Assembly (NCBI GenBank): GCA_964640655.1
Contig: CAZXFT010000016.1
Location: 16,076 to 80,075 of the forward strand
Length of the DNA stretch: 64,000 nucleotides
Direction of reading: 5' to 3'
Origin: BJGO01 sp964640655
GTDB lineage: Bacteria > Bacteroidota > Bacteroidia > Chitinophagales > UBA10324
A program made the translations under genes and the position numbers. Every line of letters begins with the position of its first letter. Within the stretch, counting starts at the first letter, position 1. A model generated the notes under the pieces. The model was not told the DNA's origin. It did not search any database and worked only from the letters and a program-made list of their open reading frames with translations. Below are positions 27,299 to 35,986 of this stretch, piece by piece.

Positions 27299-27883
27299 AT
27301 GAAACGAATGTTCGACATCATTTCTTCATTCCTTGTTTTGGTTCTTTGCAGCCCATTGTTTCTGCTGATAGCCTTGCTAGTGGCACTTACTTCGAGCGGT
27401 GGTGTATTTTATTCTCAAAAAAGAATTGGCAGATACGGAAAAGAGTTTTCACTCCTTAAGTTCAGAACGATGTATAGTGGTTCTGATAAAAAAGGTTTGC
27501 TGACTGTGGGTATGAAGGACAATCGTATTACAACGACAGGTTACTATTTACGCAAGTATAAATTAGATGAACTGCCTCAGCTACTTAACATCATCAAAGG
27601 AGATATGAGTGTAGTGGGGCCGCGACCTGAAGTGAAAAAATACGTGGACCTTTACAACGAGGAACAACTCCGCGTGTTGAGTGTGCGTCCGGGTTTAACC
27701 GACCTTGCATCGCTGCAATACATCGATGAAAACAAAGTACTGGCACAATACGACGATGCCGAGAAAGCATACATCGAAATCGTAATGCCACATAAACTCA
27801 CCCTCAATCTGGAATACATTCGCAAACAATCGTTTCTTTACGACCTGAAAATAATTTTCCAAACCATATTGAAATTGTTTTAA
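27299..27883 (+). CDS. Monotopic bacterial sugar transferase (PglC-like)
   Basis: The 194-residue protein moves a sugar 1-phosphate from a UDP-sugar onto undecaprenyl phosphate at the inner membrane. It has one hydrophobic re-entrant segment (about 9-31) and the transferase signatures YGKEFSLLKFRTM, YKLDELPQLLNIIKGDMSVV and GPRPEVKKY. It lacks the N-terminal membrane domain of WcaJ-type enzymes, so it is the short PglC form. A TTG directly precedes the ATG at 27299; I use the ATG. It begins 6 bp after the aminotransferase stop and its stop abuts the dehydratase start. Confidence 0.93.
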   Translation: MKRMFDIISSFLVLVLCSPLFLLIALLVALTSSGGVFYSQKRIGRYGKEFSLLKFRTMYSGSDKKGLLTVGMKDNRITTTGYYLRKYKLDELPQLLNIIKGDMSVVGPRPEVKKYVDLYNEEQLRVLSVRPGLTDLASLQYIDENKVLAQYDDAEKAYIEIVMPHKLTLNLEYIRKQSFLYDLKIIFQTILKLF

Positions 27884-29779
27884 GTGCGATTCACCCGTAG
27901 AAATATTCTGCCACGTTGGGCCATCTTCACAATAGATGTGATGTTGGTTCTGCTTTGTTATTATGTAGCGTATCTCTTGCGTTTTAACTTCACCATACCA
28001 GACTACGAAGTGGAACTGATGCAACGAGGTATCGTAGCCTTACTCATAATTCGTATTTCAGGATTCATTTTGTTTAAGACATACAGCGGAATGATTGCCT
28101 ATACCAGTTCTGAAGATGCGCAACGTCTTTTTATCACTATTACATTGGGAACACTGCTGGCGGGCTTACTCAACTTTGTCGTACACGAAGCAGGTTATCC
28201 TTATCTGATTCCGTTTTCTGTTTTGTTGATCGAATTTTTGGCTGAGTTGGTATTCAGCACGGGTTATCGATTAGCTGTAAAAATTCTGTATCTCGAAATT
28301 GCACAGGCTTCAAAAGAGAAACGCAACATTATCATTTTCGGAGCGGATTTTAACGGTTCAGTTACCAAGCGCACTATGGAGCGCGACAGCAAACACAACT
28401 ATAATGTAGTGGCATTTATCGACAGTAAACCACAATTAGTAAAACAGCAACTGGAGGGAGTCAAGGTATATGATGCCAAGCAGGATTTGGAAAATCTGTT
28501 GAACGATTATGACGTGAAAGAACTGGTGATAGCGAGATGGGAAGTTCCGGCAGGTATAAAGCGAAACATAGTAGATACTTGTTTGAAACATCAGGTAAAG
28601 GTATTACATACTCCTCCCAGTTCGCAATGGTTGAATGGTAACTTGAAAACAGCTCAGATTCGTGAAGTGCGTATTGAAGATCTTCTCGAACGCGACCCCA
28701 TTCAACTGGATTTGAATAAAATCAAACAACAGGTAACAGGCAAAACCATTTTAATTACCGGTGCTGCGGGTTCCATAGGTTCTGAAATAGTGCGACAGTT
28801 AGCCGGTTTCCAGCCTGCATTACTGATTTTGCTCGATCAGGCGGAGACACCTTTATATGAAATTGAAAACGAGTTGCGTGTAAGGTTTTCTGGTTTGAAA
28901 CATGAAATAGTGATAGGAGATGTCTGTAATAAGGAGCGTATGGTGAATGTGTTCAATACCTTTAAACCGGAAGTGGTATTTCATGCTGCGGCATATAAAC
29001 ATGTACCTATGATGGAAACCAATCCATCTGAAGCTGTATTTACCAATGTCCTGGGCACAAGGAATTGTGCAGACCTTGCTGTACAGTTTGCCGCAGAAAA
29101 ATTTGTGCTGGTGAGCACCGACAAGGCCGTTAATCCGACAAACGTGATGGGAGCAAGCAAGCGCATAGCAGAAATATATGTGCAGAGTCTGGATAAACAT
29201 CTGAGTGGTTCTGCATCATCGACTCGTTTTGTTACTACTCGTTTTGGTAATGTTTTAGGTTCAAATGGCTCAGTGATTCCACTGTTTCGCAAACAACTGG
29301 AGGCAGGTGGTCCCCTTACGGTTACACATCCTGAAGTTACCCGCTACTTTATGACCATACCTGAAGCTTGCCAGTTAGTACTTGAAGCAGGAGCAATGGG
29401 GCAGGGTGGTGAGATATTTATTTTTGACATGGGTGACCCCGTTCGCATAGCTGACCTTGCTAACAAGATGATTGCTCTTTCGGGATTAGAACCGGGTGTT
29501 GATATAGATATCGTTTATACTGGTTTACGTCCTGGAGAAAAGTTGTATGAAGAATTATTGAACAACGGAGAGAACACCACACCAACACATCATCCTAAGA
29601 TAATGATTGCCCGTGTACGCGAATATTCATACAACGAAGTGAAACAAAGTATTGATAAACTCATCAGCATGTTTTCTACACAGGATAATATGCAAATAGT
29701 AACAGCTATGAAAGCTTTAGTGCCTGAATATATCAGCAACAACTCTGAGTTTGAGCAGTTGGATAATAAAGCAGTTTAG
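27884..29779 (+). CDS. Membrane nucleotide-sugar 4,6-dehydratase (WbpM/PglF/CapD-like)
   Basis: The 631-residue protein has four N-terminal transmembrane helices, a CoA-binding-like Rossmann domain (about 140-260), and a C-terminal SDR domain. NAD-binding ITGAAGSIGSEIVRQL lies near residue 290, and STDKAVNPTNVMGASKR near 411-427, where Met replaces the usual catalytic Tyr as in WbpM and PglF. FRPGEK-like LRPGEKLYEELL is close to the end. It should convert UDP-GlcNAc to the 4-keto-6-deoxy sugar used by the aminotransferase upstream. It starts with GTG at 27884, immediately after the previous TAA. Its stop overlaps the convergent methyltransferase stop. Confidence 0.93.
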   Translation: MRFTRRNILPRWAIFTIDVMLVLLCYYVAYLLRFNFTIPDYEVELMQRGIVALLIIRISGFILFKTYSGMIAYTSSEDAQRLFITITLGTLLAGLLNFVVHEAGYPYLIPFSVLLIEFLAELVFSTGYRLAVKILYLEIAQASKEKRNIIIFGADFNGSVTKRTMERDSKHNYNVVAFIDSKPQLVKQQLEGVKVYDAKQDLENLLNDYDVKELVIARWEVPAGIKRNIVDTCLKHQVKVLHTPPSSQWLNGNLKTAQIREVRIEDLLERDPIQLDLNKIKQQVTGKTILITGAAGSIGSEIVRQLAGFQPALLILLDQAETPLYEIENELRVRFSGLKHEIVIGDVCNKERMVNVFNTFKPEVVFHAAAYKHVPMMETNPSEAVFTNVLGTRNCADLAVQFAAEKFVLVSTDKAVNPTNVMGASKRIAEIYVQSLDKHLSGSASSTRFVTTRFGNVLGSNGSVIPLFRKQLEAGGPLTVTHPEVTRYFMTIPEACQLVLEAGAMGQGGEIFIFDMGDPVRIADLANKMIALSGLEPGVDIDIVYTGLRPGEKLYEELLNNGENTTPTHHPKIMIARVREYSYNEVKQSIDKLISMFSTQDNMQIVTAMKALVPEYISNNSEFEQLDNKAV

Positions 29780-30375
29780 GATTTAACTGCTAGCAATCTT
29801 ATAACACTTGCTTCTCCCTGATGATAAGGACCTTCGTTGAGTACAACTTTGATTTCTATAAGTTCCGAGATGTGTAAAGCTGAAAAATCCTGCAGTAATT
29901 CTTCAATACTATATAGCATCGTGATATCTCTGGGACCGCCACTTTGATAATGTAGTTGTTGTTTGCTAAAACCTTCCAGTATGAGCGTACCGCCGCTTTT
30001 CAAAGATTGAATGCAATGATGATGAAAGGCTCTCCGCTGCAATTCAGGTTGATGCGAGTATATGATGGCGACAGCGTCTAAGTGGTTCGATGAATAAGGA
30101 TAATTCAATACATCATTTAATTCATACTGTATGGTTAATCCTAGACTTGCTGCCTGTTTCAAAGCTTTTTCTTTTGCAACATCGCTTTGATCAAATGCAC
30201 TAACCTCCCAACCTGTTAAGGCTGCGTAGATGCCATTACGTCCCTCTCCTTCACAAGGTAACAAAAGCTTTCCTGGCTTTAGCTTATCCAGTTGCTGTTT
30301 GAAATATTCGTTGGGTGTAAGGCCATAAACGGATTCTTCTTCACTGTATCGCTGATTCCAGAATTCTTTATTCAT
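29776..30375 (-). CDS. Class I SAM-dependent methyltransferase (TehB/TPMT-like)
   Basis: The 199-residue protein opens with FWNQRYSEEESVYGLTPNEY, typical of the TehB and thiopurine methyltransferase-like group. The SAM-binding motif is LLLPCEGEGRNGIYAA, a common variant of E/DxGxGxG, and ALTGWEVSAFDQSD forms motif II. The C-terminal strand LILEGFSKQQL follows the fold. The substrate is unknown; relatives act on tellurite or small thiols, and no cue here separates these. Its start lies 9 bp after the end of the amidase gene, so the two are probably cotranscribed. Confidence 0.88.
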   Translation of the reverse strand: MNKEFWNQRYSEEESVYGLTPNEYFKQQLDKLKPGKLLLPCEGEGRNGIYAALTGWEVSAFDQSDVAKEKALKQAASLGLTIQYELNDVLNYPYSSNHLDAVAIIYSHQPELQRRAFHHHCIQSLKSGGTLILEGFSKQQLHYQSGGPRDITMLYSIEELLQDFSALHISELIEIKVVLNEGPYHQGEASVIRLLAVKS

Positions 30376-30384
30376 CTTATATAG

Positions 30385-31581
30385 TTAATGGACTACAAAG
30401 CGATTCCCATTTTCAAACCCAACTATAAAACAACCTTTGAAACCTTTATTACTGAGTTCCTCCATTTGTTTCATTGCTTCTTCTTTGCTTTTGTGCTTAC
30501 CTGCAAAAACACGATTCATACCGGTATTGTCGGTTTCTACGCGAACTGCTGTTACATCACTAAATGGAGCTGCCTTAATGTTAATAGTGTTTTTGGAAGC
30601 TCCTAGTTGAATAGAATAATAAGTGTCAACGCTTGTTTCTTGTTTCACTTGATTTGTATTACCGGGTGTTGTTTGTGCATTCAGATTCGGTTTCTCCTGA
30701 GGTATATTTTGTTTTACTTCAAGGTTGTTTTCCTTAGGTTGGTTTTCCTGTTGCACTGAAATGGTTCTGTCATTGGTATTAAACAAGGCATTCACCTCAC
30801 CTTCCATCTTAATCTTGTAATTTTTAATGGCAGTGAAAATGGATTGTGTTAATTCGTTTTGTCCTTTATCTGATGCTAAATACTGTTCTTCATTTCTGTT
30901 AGTTAGGAATCCGGTTTCAATTAGAATAGCAGGCATTGTCGTACGCCATAAAACAAGAAATCCTGCCTGCTTTACACCGCGCGATGAGCGACCATCTTTC
31001 TTAAATTCTTCTTCTACATTAGAGGCCAGCATCAAACTCTGATTGATGAACGCATTTTGATTTAAACTGAACATGATGTATGCCTCAGGCGAATTAGGAT
31101 CAAAACCATCGTAGTTGATGTCGTAATTTTTTTCCATCAAAATGGCTGAGTTCTCGCGCTTAGCTACATCTAAGTTGCCTTCAGTTTTATGCAAACCCAT
31201 TGTCCAGGTTTCTGTACCGTATGCAGAAGTATTCTTATTGGCGTTGCAATGAATTGAGATAAATAAATCTGCTTTATGGCGATTTGAAATGGAGGCTCGT
31301 TCATGCAGTTCAATAAATTCATCCGTCTTTCGCGTGTAGATCACCTTTACACCGGGCATATTCTTTTCCAGCATAGCACCGAGTTTGAGTGCTACCGAGA
31401 GCGTGACATTTTTTTCATATGCAGAAGTTCCATGGCATCCGGCATCGTGGCCGCCATGTCCTGCATCAATTACAATAGTCTTCATGGCATAATTAAATCG
31501 CCACTTTACACGTTCTTCCGACTTTTTAGGCATAAGAAGTAAAAACGCACAAATACCTGTTAATGCAACTATTCTATTCAC
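30385..31581 (-). CDS. N-acetylmuramoyl-L-alanine amidase with C-terminal SPOR domain
   Basis: Amidase_3 enzymes cleave the bond between MurNAc and the peptide stem. Zinc ligands and catalytic Glu are visible: H in VIDAGHGGHDAG, E in SAYEKNVTLSV, H in FISIHCNANK and E in AILIETGFLTN. A Gln/Asn/Pro-rich linker (about 255-310) leads to a SPOR-like peptidoglycan-binding domain (YYSIQLGASKN to the C-terminus), which often targets proteins to the division septum. The first codon is GTG at 31581; it is favoured because it supplies the hydrophobic N-terminus needed for export. The next ATG that leaves the catalytic domain intact would give no signal. It is divergent from lptD with 37 bp between starts. 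Confidence 0.9.
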   Translation of the reverse strand: MNRIVALTGICAFLLLMPKKSEERVKWRFNYAMKTIVIDAGHGGHDAGCHGTSAYEKNVTLSVALKLGAMLEKNMPGVKVIYTRKTDEFIELHERASISNRHKADLFISIHCNANKNTSAYGTETWTMGLHKTEGNLDVAKRENSAILMEKNYDINYDGFDPNSPEAYIMFSLNQNAFINQSLMLASNVEEEFKKDGRSSRGVKQAGFLVLWRTTMPAILIETGFLTNRNEEQYLASDKGQNELTQSIFTAIKNYKIKMEGEVNALFNTNDRTISVQQENQPKENNLEVKQNIPQEKPNLNAQTTPGNTNQVKQETSVDTYYSIQLGASKNTINIKAAPFSDVTAVRVETDNTGMNRVFAGKHKSKEEAMKQMEELSNKGFKGCFIVGFENGNRFVVH

Positions 31582-31618
31582 AGCTTAATCTTGTTGTAGT
31601 TTTAACCGCGGATTATTG

Positions 31619-34267
31619 ATGTTATTGGGTTCCGACAAATTTATTTCTGACACAACCGAAACGCCTTTACGGAGCCGCTTCAGTTTAACGATGCTGCTGT
31701 TAATTGTAGTATTCATTGGAACAATATTCAATCAGTCAGCACAGGCATTCAATCTTTATACCAATCCGGCGGTAAATGACAGTATTCCCACAGATACCCT
31801 TAAGGCAAACAGCGATTCTCTGCGTTTTAGCAACGACGCATTAGACAAAGCTGTGAATTACTACGCGGAAGATTCCATTGTATATGACATCGAGAACAAA
31901 TTAGTACATCTCTATGGAAAGGCTCATGTAGACTACGACGATATTACTTTGGATGCAGCTTATATTATATTCAACTGGGAAGACAACACTGTGAGTGCCT
32001 TTGGGATGAAAGACAGCAACGGTAAAGAATATGGCCTTCCCCATTTTATGCAGGGTGATGAATCGTACGATGCACGGGAACTATCTTTCAATTTTAAAAC
32101 CCGCAAGGGTCGTATCAGCGAACTTCTTACACAACAAGATGAAGGCTATCTGCATAGTGAGGTTATTAAGCGCAGTAAAGACGAAACGTATTTTGGGTTG
32201 CGTAATAAATTCACTACATGCAACTATGCCGACCCTGACTTTTATATAGCAACTAAAAGGGTCAAAGTGATTCCTAAAAAAGTGATTGTTACAGGCCCTG
32301 CCAATCTGGTTGTTGGAGGAGTGCCCACTCCATTGTTTGTTCCTTTTGCTATTTTTCCATTCAAACAGGGAAGAACAAAAGGCATCATCATTCCGGAATA
32401 TGGTGAGCGTAACGATCTGGGTTTCTTCCTCGCCAATGGCGGGTATTATTTTCCAGTAAAAGACTATCTCGATTTTGCAATCACAGGTACAATATTTTCC
32501 CGAGGCACTTGGGGTTTGAATCTAATTTCCCGATACAATCAGAAGTATAAGTATAGCGGCAATGTTTCCATAAAGTACTTGCGCGAGCGAGCATTTAATC
32601 CTGCCGACGCAACTAACTTTTATCTCAATCAGTTTAGCGTACAGTGGAATTACAACCTGGATCAAAAAGCAAATCCGAATTATCGTTTTTCTGCTGCGGT
32701 TAATTTTGCCACGAGCGGATACAACCGTCGCTATACTTCACAAGCCGATACGAGGTTGAATAACCAATTGGGTTCTTCAATTTCATATACCAAAGTGTTT
32801 CGTAAAGCACCGCTCAACCTAACTGCCACGGCTAACCATAATCAGAACCTTGCCAATAACATCGTAACAATTGGATTGCCCGATATCAATTTTGGCATGT
32901 CGCAGATTAATCCCTTTAAACGAAGCAGCAATGTTGGGAGGCCAAAGTGGTACGAGAAAATTACAATTGCCTATAATGCCAGTGCGCGTAATAATATTTC
33001 GGGTGTGGATACAGTGTTATTTAGAGGAAACGATGCCAATATTATTTTCAGACGGTTAATGAATAATGCAGCCTATGGAGCCCGACATACAGTGCCTATT
33101 AACACCTCACTGAATGTACTTAAGTTTTTTACGGTCACACCCTATGCAAACTTCAGTCAGTGGTTTTACGGCAAATCGATTATCAAAAGTTGGAATGCTG
33201 ACTCAAACAGGATAGAGTTGGATACTATTTCTGGATTCAGGTCGGTGTATGAGTATAATGCAGGTGTGAGTATTAATACACGATTATACGGTATGTATCA
33301 ATTTCGTGGTAAGATAAAGGCTATTCGGCATGTAATAAATCCTACACTGAGCTTCAACTTCAGACCCGATTTTTCAAAAGAACAGTATAACATTTACCGT
33401 TCTGTTCAATCGGATAGCTCGGGAAGAAAGCAATTGTATTCTGCTTTTGAAAATGGTTTATATGGTTCACCGGGTGCAGGAAGACAGGGAGCAATAAGCC
33501 TGAATATCAATAACAATCTGGAGATGAAAGTACGTTCCAGAAAAGATACTATTACCGGTTTCAAGAAAGTTAAAATCATTGACCGTTTTGATTTTTCAAC
33601 AGCTTATAATCTTGCGGTGGATACCCTGCAATTTCAACAAGTAAACTTCCGTATGATTACGCCATTATTTACTGGGATTAACTTAAATATGGATGTTAAT
33701 TGGGATCCCTATACTATTGATAGAAATTCACTGCAACGTCGTAATGAGTGTTATATCAATGATGAAGGTAAATTATTGCGTTTTACAGCGGCAAGGCTTG
33801 CCGTCAACGGCTCATTTAGAAGTATGAGCAAGAAGCAACCTCAAAAGAATATTCAGGTTGGACCGGAAAACATGAGTGAATATGAACTGCTGTTGCGCTA
33901 CCCCGATTTCTTTGTGGACTTCGATATACCTTGGAATTTCTCTTTTAGTTATCAGTTAAATCTTACAAAACGACCATTAACCAATAAGGACACCTTGATT
34001 TATAACCAAACCCTGAATTTGCGAGGCGACCTGAGTATTACCAAAAACTGGAAAGTAAACATAGTAACCAACATAGATCTCACAGCAAAAGAAATTTCAA
34101 CTACAACTATTGAAGTATACCGCGATCTGCATTGCTGGCAGATGCGTTTTGTATGGATTCCTGTTGGTACTTTCCGCAGCTACAACTTCAATTTAAATGT
34201 GAAATCTTCTTTGTTGCAAGATTTAAAAATCAGCAGAAGGCGCGGCTGGAATGAATTTGTTTACTAA
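31619..34267 (+). CDS. lptD: LPS-assembly protein LptD-like outer-membrane protein
   Basis: LptD inserts lipopolysaccharide into the outer leaflet. The 882-residue protein has an export signal (hydrophobic stretch about 24-43, ending AQAF) and an OstA-like domain (about 80-190: SIVYDIENKLVHLYGKAHV, LDAAYIIFNWEDNTVSAFG). A long beta-barrel follows, with family features NKFTTCNYADPDFYI, VPFAIFPFKQGRTKGIIIPE and YYFPVKDYLDFAITGTIFS. The Cys residues of the proteobacterial disulfide relay are not obvious. The ATG at 31619 is preceded directly by an in-frame TTG. It shares a very short intergenic region with the divergent amidase gene, so envelope genes may be co-controlled. Confidence 0.9.
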   Translation: MLLGSDKFISDTTETPLRSRFSLTMLLLIVVFIGTIFNQSAQAFNLYTNPAVNDSIPTDTLKANSDSLRFSNDALDKAVNYYAEDSIVYDIENKLVHLYGKAHVDYDDITLDAAYIIFNWEDNTVSAFGMKDSNGKEYGLPHFMQGDESYDARELSFNFKTRKGRISELLTQQDEGYLHSEVIKRSKDETYFGLRNKFTTCNYADPDFYIATKRVKVIPKKVIVTGPANLVVGGVPTPLFVPFAIFPFKQGRTKGIIIPEYGERNDLGFFLANGGYYFPVKDYLDFAITGTIFSRGTWGLNLISRYNQKYKYSGNVSIKYLRERAFNPADATNFYLNQFSVQWNYNLDQKANPNYRFSAAVNFATSGYNRRYTSQADTRLNNQLGSSISYTKVFRKAPLNLTATANHNQNLANNIVTIGLPDINFGMSQINPFKRSSNVGRPKWYEKITIAYNASARNNISGVDTVLFRGNDANIIFRRLMNNAAYGARHTVPINTSLNVLKFFTVTPYANFSQWFYGKSIIKSWNADSNRIELDTISGFRSVYEYNAGVSINTRLYGMYQFRGKIKAIRHVINPTLSFNFRPDFSKEQYNIYRSVQSDSSGRKQLYSAFENGLYGSPGAGRQGAISLNINNNLEMKVRSRKDTITGFKKVKIIDRFDFSTAYNLAVDTLQFQQVNFRMITPLFTGINLNMDVNWDPYTIDRNSLQRRNECYINDEGKLLRFTAARLAVNGSFRSMSKKQPQKNIQVGPENMSEYELLLRYPDFFVDFDIPWNFSFSYQLNLTKRPLTNKDTLIYNQTLNLRGDLSITKNWKVNIVTNIDLTAKEISTTTIEVYRDLHCWQMRFVWIPVGTFRSYNFNLNVKSSLLQDLKISRRRGWNEFVY

Positions 34268-34312
34268 TGTTAACAAATTGTTAAGGGATGATAGTTAGAC
34301 TTATTATTCGGC

Positions 34313-34320
34313 TAAATTTG
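34313..34320 (+). promoter_or_regulatory. Candidate -7 element of the DUF47-pit operon
   Basis: TAAATTTG matches TAnnTTTG perfectly and lies 23 bp before the ATG at 34344. A clear TTTG at -33 is not seen. Confidence 0.45.
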
Positions 34321-34343
34321 CACAGACAATAAAACCTTAACAA

Positions 34344-34988
34344 ATGTCATTTGACTTCCTCAGACTCTTTGTTCCCAAAGACCGAAAATTCTTTCCCCTT
34401 TTTGATAAAGCTGCAGAAAACCTCGAGGCAGCAGGTAAACTCATTTTTAAATTGGTAAACGCTTCAAATGCCGATGAGCGTCACGATTTAATTAAAGAGA
34501 TTGAATCTCTTGAACACATTGGCGACGAAATCACTCACGATATTTTTCAGGAACTCGGTAAAAACTTTATCACACCTTTCGACCGGGAAGACATACACCG
34601 GTTGGCTGCTGCAATTGATGATGTATTAGATTATATTCATGGTTCCAGTAAGCGAATAGATTTATATAAACTCACCACATTCTCTAACGATATGGTGAAG
34701 CTTGCATCGCTGATTCAGGTGCAAACCGAAGAGTTGCGTCGATGTGTACATGAATTAAAAAATATGGACAACATGCGCGATATCACCAACTCACTTGTCC
34801 GTGTAAACAGTGTTGAAAATCATGCCGATGATATTTTTGAGCACGCATTAGCCAAATTGTTTGACGAAGAAACCAACGCTATTCAGCTCATCAAGACTAA
34901 AGAGTTGCTCAGCATGATGGAAACAGCAACCGACAAGTGCGAAGATGCTGCCAATGTTATTGAATCTATAGTAATCAAAATGGCCTAA
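34344..34988 (+). CDS. DUF47 (PhoU-like) phosphate-transport regulator
   Basis: The 214-residue all-helical protein is the length of the TIGR00153/DUF47 family. Its opening LRLFVPKDRKFFPLFDKAAEN, the segment IESLEHIGDEITHDIF, and FDREDIHRLAAAIDDVLDYI are family hallmarks; the acidic E/D-x-x-x-D patterns bind metal in PhoU relatives. These proteins are generally encoded with PiT phosphate transporters and are thought to adjust their activity. Here the pit gene follows after 5 bp, which fits that role. Confidence 0.94.
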   Translation: MSFDFLRLFVPKDRKFFPLFDKAAENLEAAGKLIFKLVNASNADERHDLIKEIESLEHIGDEITHDIFQELGKNFITPFDREDIHRLAAAIDDVLDYIHGSSKRIDLYKLTTFSNDMVKLASLIQVQTEELRRCVHELKNMDNMRDITNSLVRVNSVENHADDIFEHALAKLFDEETNAIQLIKTKELLSMMETATDKCEDAANVIESIVIKMA

Positions 34989-34993
34989 GCCTC

Positions 34994-35986
34994 ATGACCT
35001 TACTCATAGTTGTTGTAGTCCTTGCATTAGCTTTCGATTTTATCAACGGTTTTCACGATGCTGCCAACAGTATCGCAACTGTAGTATCTACTCGTGTATT
35101 GTCACCCTTAACAGCTGTAATATGGGCTGCTGCATTTAACTTTTTAGCTTACTGGATTTTTGAATTGAAAGTGGCTGATACCGTTGCTAAAACAGTAAAG
35201 ATTGATCATATCACTTTGACGGTTGTTATCAGTGGGTTGATAGCAGCTATCATTTGGAATCTGCTTACTTGGTGGTGGGGTATTCCTTCAAGCTCATCTC
35301 ATACACTCATTGGTGGATTTGCAGGAGCCGGGCTTACACATGCCGGTTCTTTTTCGGCAGTGCAACTAGATAAGGTAATGCCAACAGTTTATTTTATTGT
35401 GTTGGCACCGCTAATAGGAATGATACTATCTTACTTCCTCTCAGTTATCACACTTGCCATATGCAGAAAAATGAAACCAGAAGCTGTTGATACACAGTTT
35501 CGACGTTTACAGTTAATATCATCCGCAGCTTACAGTCTGGGTCATGGTGGTAACGATGCGCAAAAGGTTATGGGTATTATTGCAGCAGCTATGTTTTCTC
35601 AGGGAATGATTGAAGATACTAAGCATTTGCCGGAGTGGGTGCCGCTATCGTGTTATGTTGCCATTGCGGCCGGTACTATGATTGGTGGCTGGAGAATTGT
35701 TAAAACAATGGGACAAAAAGTTACCAAGCTAACACCTTTCGAAGGCTTTGGTGCTGAAACAGCAGGTGCTTTTACTTTATTTCTTACCCAGTATTTTAAA
35801 ATTCCTGTAAGTACAACACATACCATCACAGGTGCCATCATAGGTGTTGGTGTTACGAAGCGTATTTCTGCAGTACGTTGGGGAGTAACATTAAAACTGC
35901 TTTGGGCTTGGGTTTTAACTATTCCTGTAAGTGCTACACTAGCTATGTTGATTTACCTGATTTTGAAAAATTTTATAGGAGAATAA
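34994..35986 (+). CDS. pit: PiT-family inorganic phosphate transporter
   Basis: The 330-residue integral membrane protein imports phosphate (as metal-phosphate with protons in well-studied PiT proteins). It carries both copies of the signature, FDFINGFHDAANSIATVV near the N-terminus and SLGHGGNDAQKVMGI in the second half. WWGIPSSSSHTLIGG and IPVSTTHTITGAIIGVG are the paired loop motifs. About ten membrane helices are expected. It is cotranscribed with the DUF47 gene just upstream. Its stop abuts the stop of the convergent gene at 35987. Confidence 0.95.
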   Translation: MTLLIVVVVLALAFDFINGFHDAANSIATVVSTRVLSPLTAVIWAAAFNFLAYWIFELKVADTVAKTVKIDHITLTVVISGLIAAIIWNLLTWWWGIPSSSSHTLIGGFAGAGLTHAGSFSAVQLDKVMPTVYFIVLAPLIGMILSYFLSVITLAICRKMKPEAVDTQFRRLQLISSAAYSLGHGGNDAQKVMGIIAAAMFSQGMIEDTKHLPEWVPLSCYVAIAAGTMIGGWRIVKTMGQKVTKLTPFEGFGAETAGAFTLFLTQYFKIPVSTTHTITGAIIGVGVTKRISAVRWGVTLKLLWAWVLTIPVSATLAMLIYLILKNFIGE

